Shown: positions 6,429-8,293 of the stretch, in pieces
How the letters are laid out: each line of letters begins with the position of its first letter
Numbering within the stretch: position 1 is the first letter of the stretch
Source: Thermoflexus sp.
GTDB lineage: Bacteria; Chloroflexota; Anaerolineae; B4-G1; DUEL01
Assembly (NCBI GenBank): GCA_028276215.1
Contig: JAPYWT010000091.1
Coordinates: 1 to 8,293, forward strand
DNA length: 8,293 nucleotides
Direction of reading: 5' to 3'
Program-made: the position numbers and the translations under genes
Notes under the pieces: model-generated
What the model was told of the DNA's origin: nothing
The model's input: only the letters and a program-made list of their open reading frames with translations
Database searches by the model: none

Positions 6429-7202
6429 TCATCGCTCCATACCACTCCAGCGAGAGAGGACTGCCCGAATTCGCAACAAGGGGTGAAAAGATACGCGGTA
6501 GGAAGGTATCCCAGCGACCTTCTTGAGGACAATATCCATCCAGCGGGCATGCTCAACAGATTGATATGTAACTATCGCAAACTCAAGAGGACATCCTGCC
6601 ATCAAGGGAATCGCTCGCCCCTTTCTATCTATCGCGACGAGTCCTGTTGACACCAAATCCAGATCCCAATGGTGCAATTCTGCCCATTTGTTCCGCGAGC
6701 CTTCCCTGACGGCATGTTGAAGTATTACATACCCCCCCGTCTTTGTAACGTAGACAAGGTTCCTGAAAGTTTTTTGAATATCCCTGGTATGATCAAGCGC
6801 GTTGCGGGCATAAGCACAGTGAAAAGTTTCCTCTCCAAACATCCTGTCCAAAATTTCTCCGCAACCTGCCACAGGCTTAACTGGATAATCCTCCAGATGA
6901 TGCTTTTCGTAAAGACGTGCATACTCTTCGGCCAAAGGATCTACAGCAGTGACGTCAAGCAAACCAATATCAACGCCGTATGCCAGGTTGGATACAGGCC
7001 CCGATCCGATCTCAACACACTTGAAGGGCCTTGCTGGCCCAAAACGCTGCTCCAATAACGGGATAATTTGGTCAAATATTGCTGTAGGAAATTCCTCCTT
7101 CCTTTGTAATGGGTTGATTCTTTTTCTTGTAAACTCAGCGTACTGTCCTTTTAACGACAATTCCGCATCCCAGAAAGACAACTCCTCGAAAAATTCTTCC
7201 AT
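6429..7202 (-). CDS. Class I SAM-dependent methyltransferase (257 aa)
   Basis: This is a Rossmann-fold methyltransferase, cytosolic. Motif I VEIGSGP (63-69) binds SAM. AVDPLAEEY (86-94) has the acidic residue that would hold the ribose hydroxyls. ARNALDHTRD (132-141) and GGYVILQHAV (156-165) match the post-motif strands of the Methyltransf_11 type. In this context it probably methylates a sugar or glycan intermediate, but its substrate cannot be read from sequence. I chose ATG 7202 because GGGAGG lies six bases upstream, an almost ideal ribosome binding site. A TTG at 7238 would add twelve residues that look non-coding. It is the first complete gene inside the AT-richer region. The 127 bp upstream hold an imperfect inverted repeat and no convincing promoter, so transcription probably enters from the MNT/ABC side or from an atypical promoter. 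Confidence 0.85.
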   Translation of the reverse strand: MEEFFEELSFWDAELSLKGQYAEFTRKRINPLQRKEEFPTAIFDQIIPLLEQRFGPARPFKCVEIGSGPVSNLAYGVDIGLLDVTAVDPLAEEYARLYEKHHLEDYPVKPVAGCGEILDRMFGEETFHCAYARNALDHTRDIQKTFRNLVYVTKTGGYVILQHAVREGSRNKWAELHHWDLDLVSTGLVAIDRKGRAIPLMAGCPLEFAIVTYQSVEHARWMDIVLKKVAGIPSYRVSFHPLLRIRAVLSRWSGMER

Positions 7203-7226
7203 TTTCCACCTCCCGAAAGGCTCAGA

Positions 7227-7309
7227 CAGTGACTCCAATTGATGGTCCTGCCAGCCGATTTGTTCTTGCGGGCCTTATTGGTTGACAAAAATTAACAATG
7301 GAGTCGCTG
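7227..7309. repeat. Imperfect inverted repeat in the methyltransferase leader
   Basis: The left arm cagtgactccaattg (7227-7241) and right arm caatggagtcgctg (7296-7309) are reverse complements apart from one mismatch and one single-base indel. Weaker pairing extends outward through cagac on both sides. The whole is about 83 bp and lies between the broken ABC ATPase and the methyltransferase. It could be a decayed palindromic element at the island edge or a structured leader RNA. No T tract follows it. Confidence 0.5.
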
Positions 7310-7329
7310 GCCGTCTGCTAAGATCTGCC

Positions 7330-7680
7330 TTACGCTGCATATTGGCAACAATTCAAGGGTGGAGGAGACCAAGGGAAGCCCGCGCCCAGTTCCAGGAGCG
7401 CCCCGATGCGGCCGCGCACCGCGATCCGGCCCGAGGTGGGCTCTATCACCCGCGCGGCCAGTTTCAGCAAGGTACTCTTCCCGGCGCCGTTGGGGCCGAT
7501 GATGCCCACGGTTTCCCCCTGCCCCACGGCGAAACTCACATCCCGCAAGGCCCAGAACTCCTCGCGGGAGCGGTTGTTGCGCCGGAAGAGCCCCACGACC
7601 AGTTCCTGGAAGGAACGGGCGCGCTCGTGGTGGAGGATAAACTTTTTGGAAACCCGGTCAAACTGTATCGCCGCGCTCAA
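7330..7680 (-). pseudogene. Polysaccharide-export ABC transporter ATPase (Wzt/TagH type), 5' fragment
   Basis: The reading frame begins AAIQFDRVSKKFILHHERAR (residues 3-22) and FQELVVGLFRR (24-34), then EFWALRDVSFAVGQGE (41-56) and the Walker A box GPNGAGKS (62-69). This matches the N-terminal third of Wzt/TagH-like ATPases that energise export of O-antigen or teichoic acid. Similarity stops after residue 102 (GAGF). The remaining 14 residues are unrelated and end in a stop. The Q-loop, signature motif, Walker B and H-loop are missing, so the product cannot hydrolyse ATP as a transporter subunit. The break at about 7374 coincides with a sharp drop in GC content. The start is TTG 7680, overlapping the MNT gene by 23 bases. 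AGGG lies about six bases upstream. No permease gene is visible in the window. Confidence 0.8.
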
Positions 7681-8161
7681 GGCGAGCCCTTGTCCTTGTG
7701 TTGGTTCTCATCGCCGCAAGCGTTCGCTCAGTTCGTCCAAGCGCCTCTCTATACCGTTGAACTCGGGCCTCTTTTCCGACATCTTCCAAAATCTCCTCCC
7801 GCTGGCGGCGCAGAATGGGGAGAGAGTCGGCATAGAGGCTGAGCACCTTCGCTTCAAACTCCACCCGCTCGGCCGCGCTCCGCTGGGAGAGCAACTGTCC
7901 CTGAACAATGACCGCATAGGCCAGTTCCACCGGTGCCCGGTTCAGGGAAACCACATCCACCCGGCCCGTTCCCAGGATGATGCCGATTTCGTGGGCCAGG
8001 CGGGCCTGCAGGGTCAGCGAGGGCTGGCGGACCAGCAGGGCGATGTCGTAGTCGCTCTGCGGGCCGGCGGCCCCATTGGCCTGGGAGCCAAAGAGGTAAG
8101 CCAGAATGACGTGCTCATCACTTGCAAAACGTCTTTGCAGAGCCTCTAAGCAAACTTTCAT
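7658..8161 (-). CDS. MNT-domain nucleotidyltransferase, MntA-like (167 aa)
   Basis: The N-terminal half is a minimal nucleotidyltransferase: YLFGSQANGAAGPQSDYDIA (residues 22-41) has the exact GSX10DXD spacing, with G25, S26, D37 and D39, and RVDVV supplies the third acidic residue (D69). Proteins of this type include the MntA antitoxins of HepT-MntA (type VII) toxin-antitoxin systems, which AMPylate the HEPN toxin HepT. No HepT-like gene lies on either side in the window, so the antitoxin role is not established. The C-terminal half (about 95-160) is charged and helical. ATG 8161 has GAGGAGG five bases upstream and a promoter about 80 bp upstream. The 3' end overlaps the ABC ATPase start by 23 bases, and the Arg/Thr-rich last residues may not be native. 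Confidence 0.85.
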   Translation of the reverse strand: MKVCLEALQRRFASDEHVILAYLFGSQANGAAGPQSDYDIALLVRQPSLTLQARLAHEIGIILGTGRVDVVSLNRAPVELAYAVIVQGQLLSQRSAAERVEFEAKVLSLYADSLPILRRQREEILEDVGKEARVQRYREALGRTERTLAAMRTNTRTRARLERGDTV

Positions 8162-8166
8162 CCTGG

Positions 8167-8173
8167 CCTCCTC
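8167..8173 (-). promoter_or_regulatory. Strong ribosome binding site of the MntA-like gene
   Basis: GAGGAGG on the minus strand ends five bases before the ATG at 8161. It fixes the start of the MNT-domain gene. Confidence 0.8.
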
Positions 8174-8243
8174 AATGCGCCACGCAGGATGCCCCTACCC
8201 CTATTTTCAACCCTATCGTGGGCTTGCTGACCGCTTATGGCGC

Positions 8244-8272
8244 ATGATAGCATACTCTGGCAGAAACGCCAA
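8244..8272 (-). promoter_or_regulatory. Candidate sigma-70-type promoter for the MntA-like gene and downstream cluster
   Basis: On the minus strand there is TTGGCG (8267-8272, four of six matches to the -35 consensus), a 17-bp spacer and TATCAT (8244-8249, five of six matches to the -10). Transcription would start near 8237, giving a leader of about 75 nt before the ATG at 8161. No other good promoter is visible between here and the bifunctional glycosyltransferase, so this may feed the whole right-hand half. It is inferred from sequence only. Confidence 0.55.
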
Positions 8273-8293
8273 ACTGTATCCTTTACTGCAGAT

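Noticed and set aside
7282..7287. TTGACA on the plus strand near 7282 as a -35 box
   Set aside because: No -10-like hexamer lies 16-18 bp downstream and there is no plus-strand gene to serve.
7282..8149. Plus-strand open frames over the ABC ATPase and MNT genes
   Set aside because: They are opposite to genes with Walker A and GSX10DXD motifs and have no motifs of their own.
8175..8245. 8-bp inverted repeat (8175-8182 and 8238-8245) around the MNT leader
   Set aside because: The arms are short and 55 bp apart; a pair like this is expected by chance at appreciable frequency over this length. One arm touches the -10 box, but I cannot support an operator.

Overview
The window looks like a piece of an extracellular or cell-surface polysaccharide biosynthesis locus from a GC-rich bacterium. 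Chloroflexota is my best guess. It rests on the style of the MKLIIQIP-type glycosyltransferase, the Wzt-like ATPase, the MNT nucleotidyltransferases and the abundant small palindromic repeats. This is recognition from memory, not a search. There are no RNA genes, no CRISPR array and no transposase. Every credible gene is on the minus strand, so the locus reads from right (8293) to left (1).

Reading in the direction of transcription, a candidate sigma-70-type promoter (8244-8272) precedes an intact MNT-domain nucleotidyltransferase with a GSX10DXD motif (7658-8161). A 5' fragment of a polysaccharide-export ABC transporter ATPase follows (7330-7680), cut off after its Walker A region. Next come a SAM-dependent methyltransferase (6429-7202), a bifunctional GT2-GT4 glycosyltransferase (4014-6299), a rhamnosyltransferase-like GT2 (2884-4017) and a GT4 glycosyltransferase (1559-2878). 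The last three are tightly packed: one ATGA overlap and one 5-bp gap. A near-consensus promoter (1534-1562) embedded in the end of the GT4 gene then drives a membrane-anchored DPM1-like GT2 (start 1434), which is frameshifted in a run of seven G. A truncated second MNT gene (269-490) follows. The last 268 bp are non-coding repeats.

The most informative large-scale signal is composition. From about 1805 to about 7374 the DNA is clearly AT-richer than both flanks, and the switch is abrupt at both ends. The right switch coincides with the base where the ABC ATPase stops resembling its family. The left switch falls inside the conserved C-terminal domain of the GT4 gene, which stays in frame. I read this as a roughly 5.6-kb glycosyltransferase/methyltransferase cassette exchanged into a GC-rich host locus, leaving a chimeric GT4 on one side and a broken transporter ATPase on the other. 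A chimeric assembly would look the same and must be excluded.

Together the genes would add and modify sugars on a lipid-linked or surface glycan: the GT2 and GT4 enzymes transfer sugars, the methyltransferase may cap or decorate, and the DPM1-like GT2 probably charges a polyprenyl-phosphate carrier. Short palindromic repeats have colonised the 3' ends of two genes (GT4 and the small MNT) and the intergenic DNA. I found no convincing evidence of an entirely new biological system. The mosaic junctions, the homopolymer frameshift and the repeat-derived protein termini are the points most worth checking.
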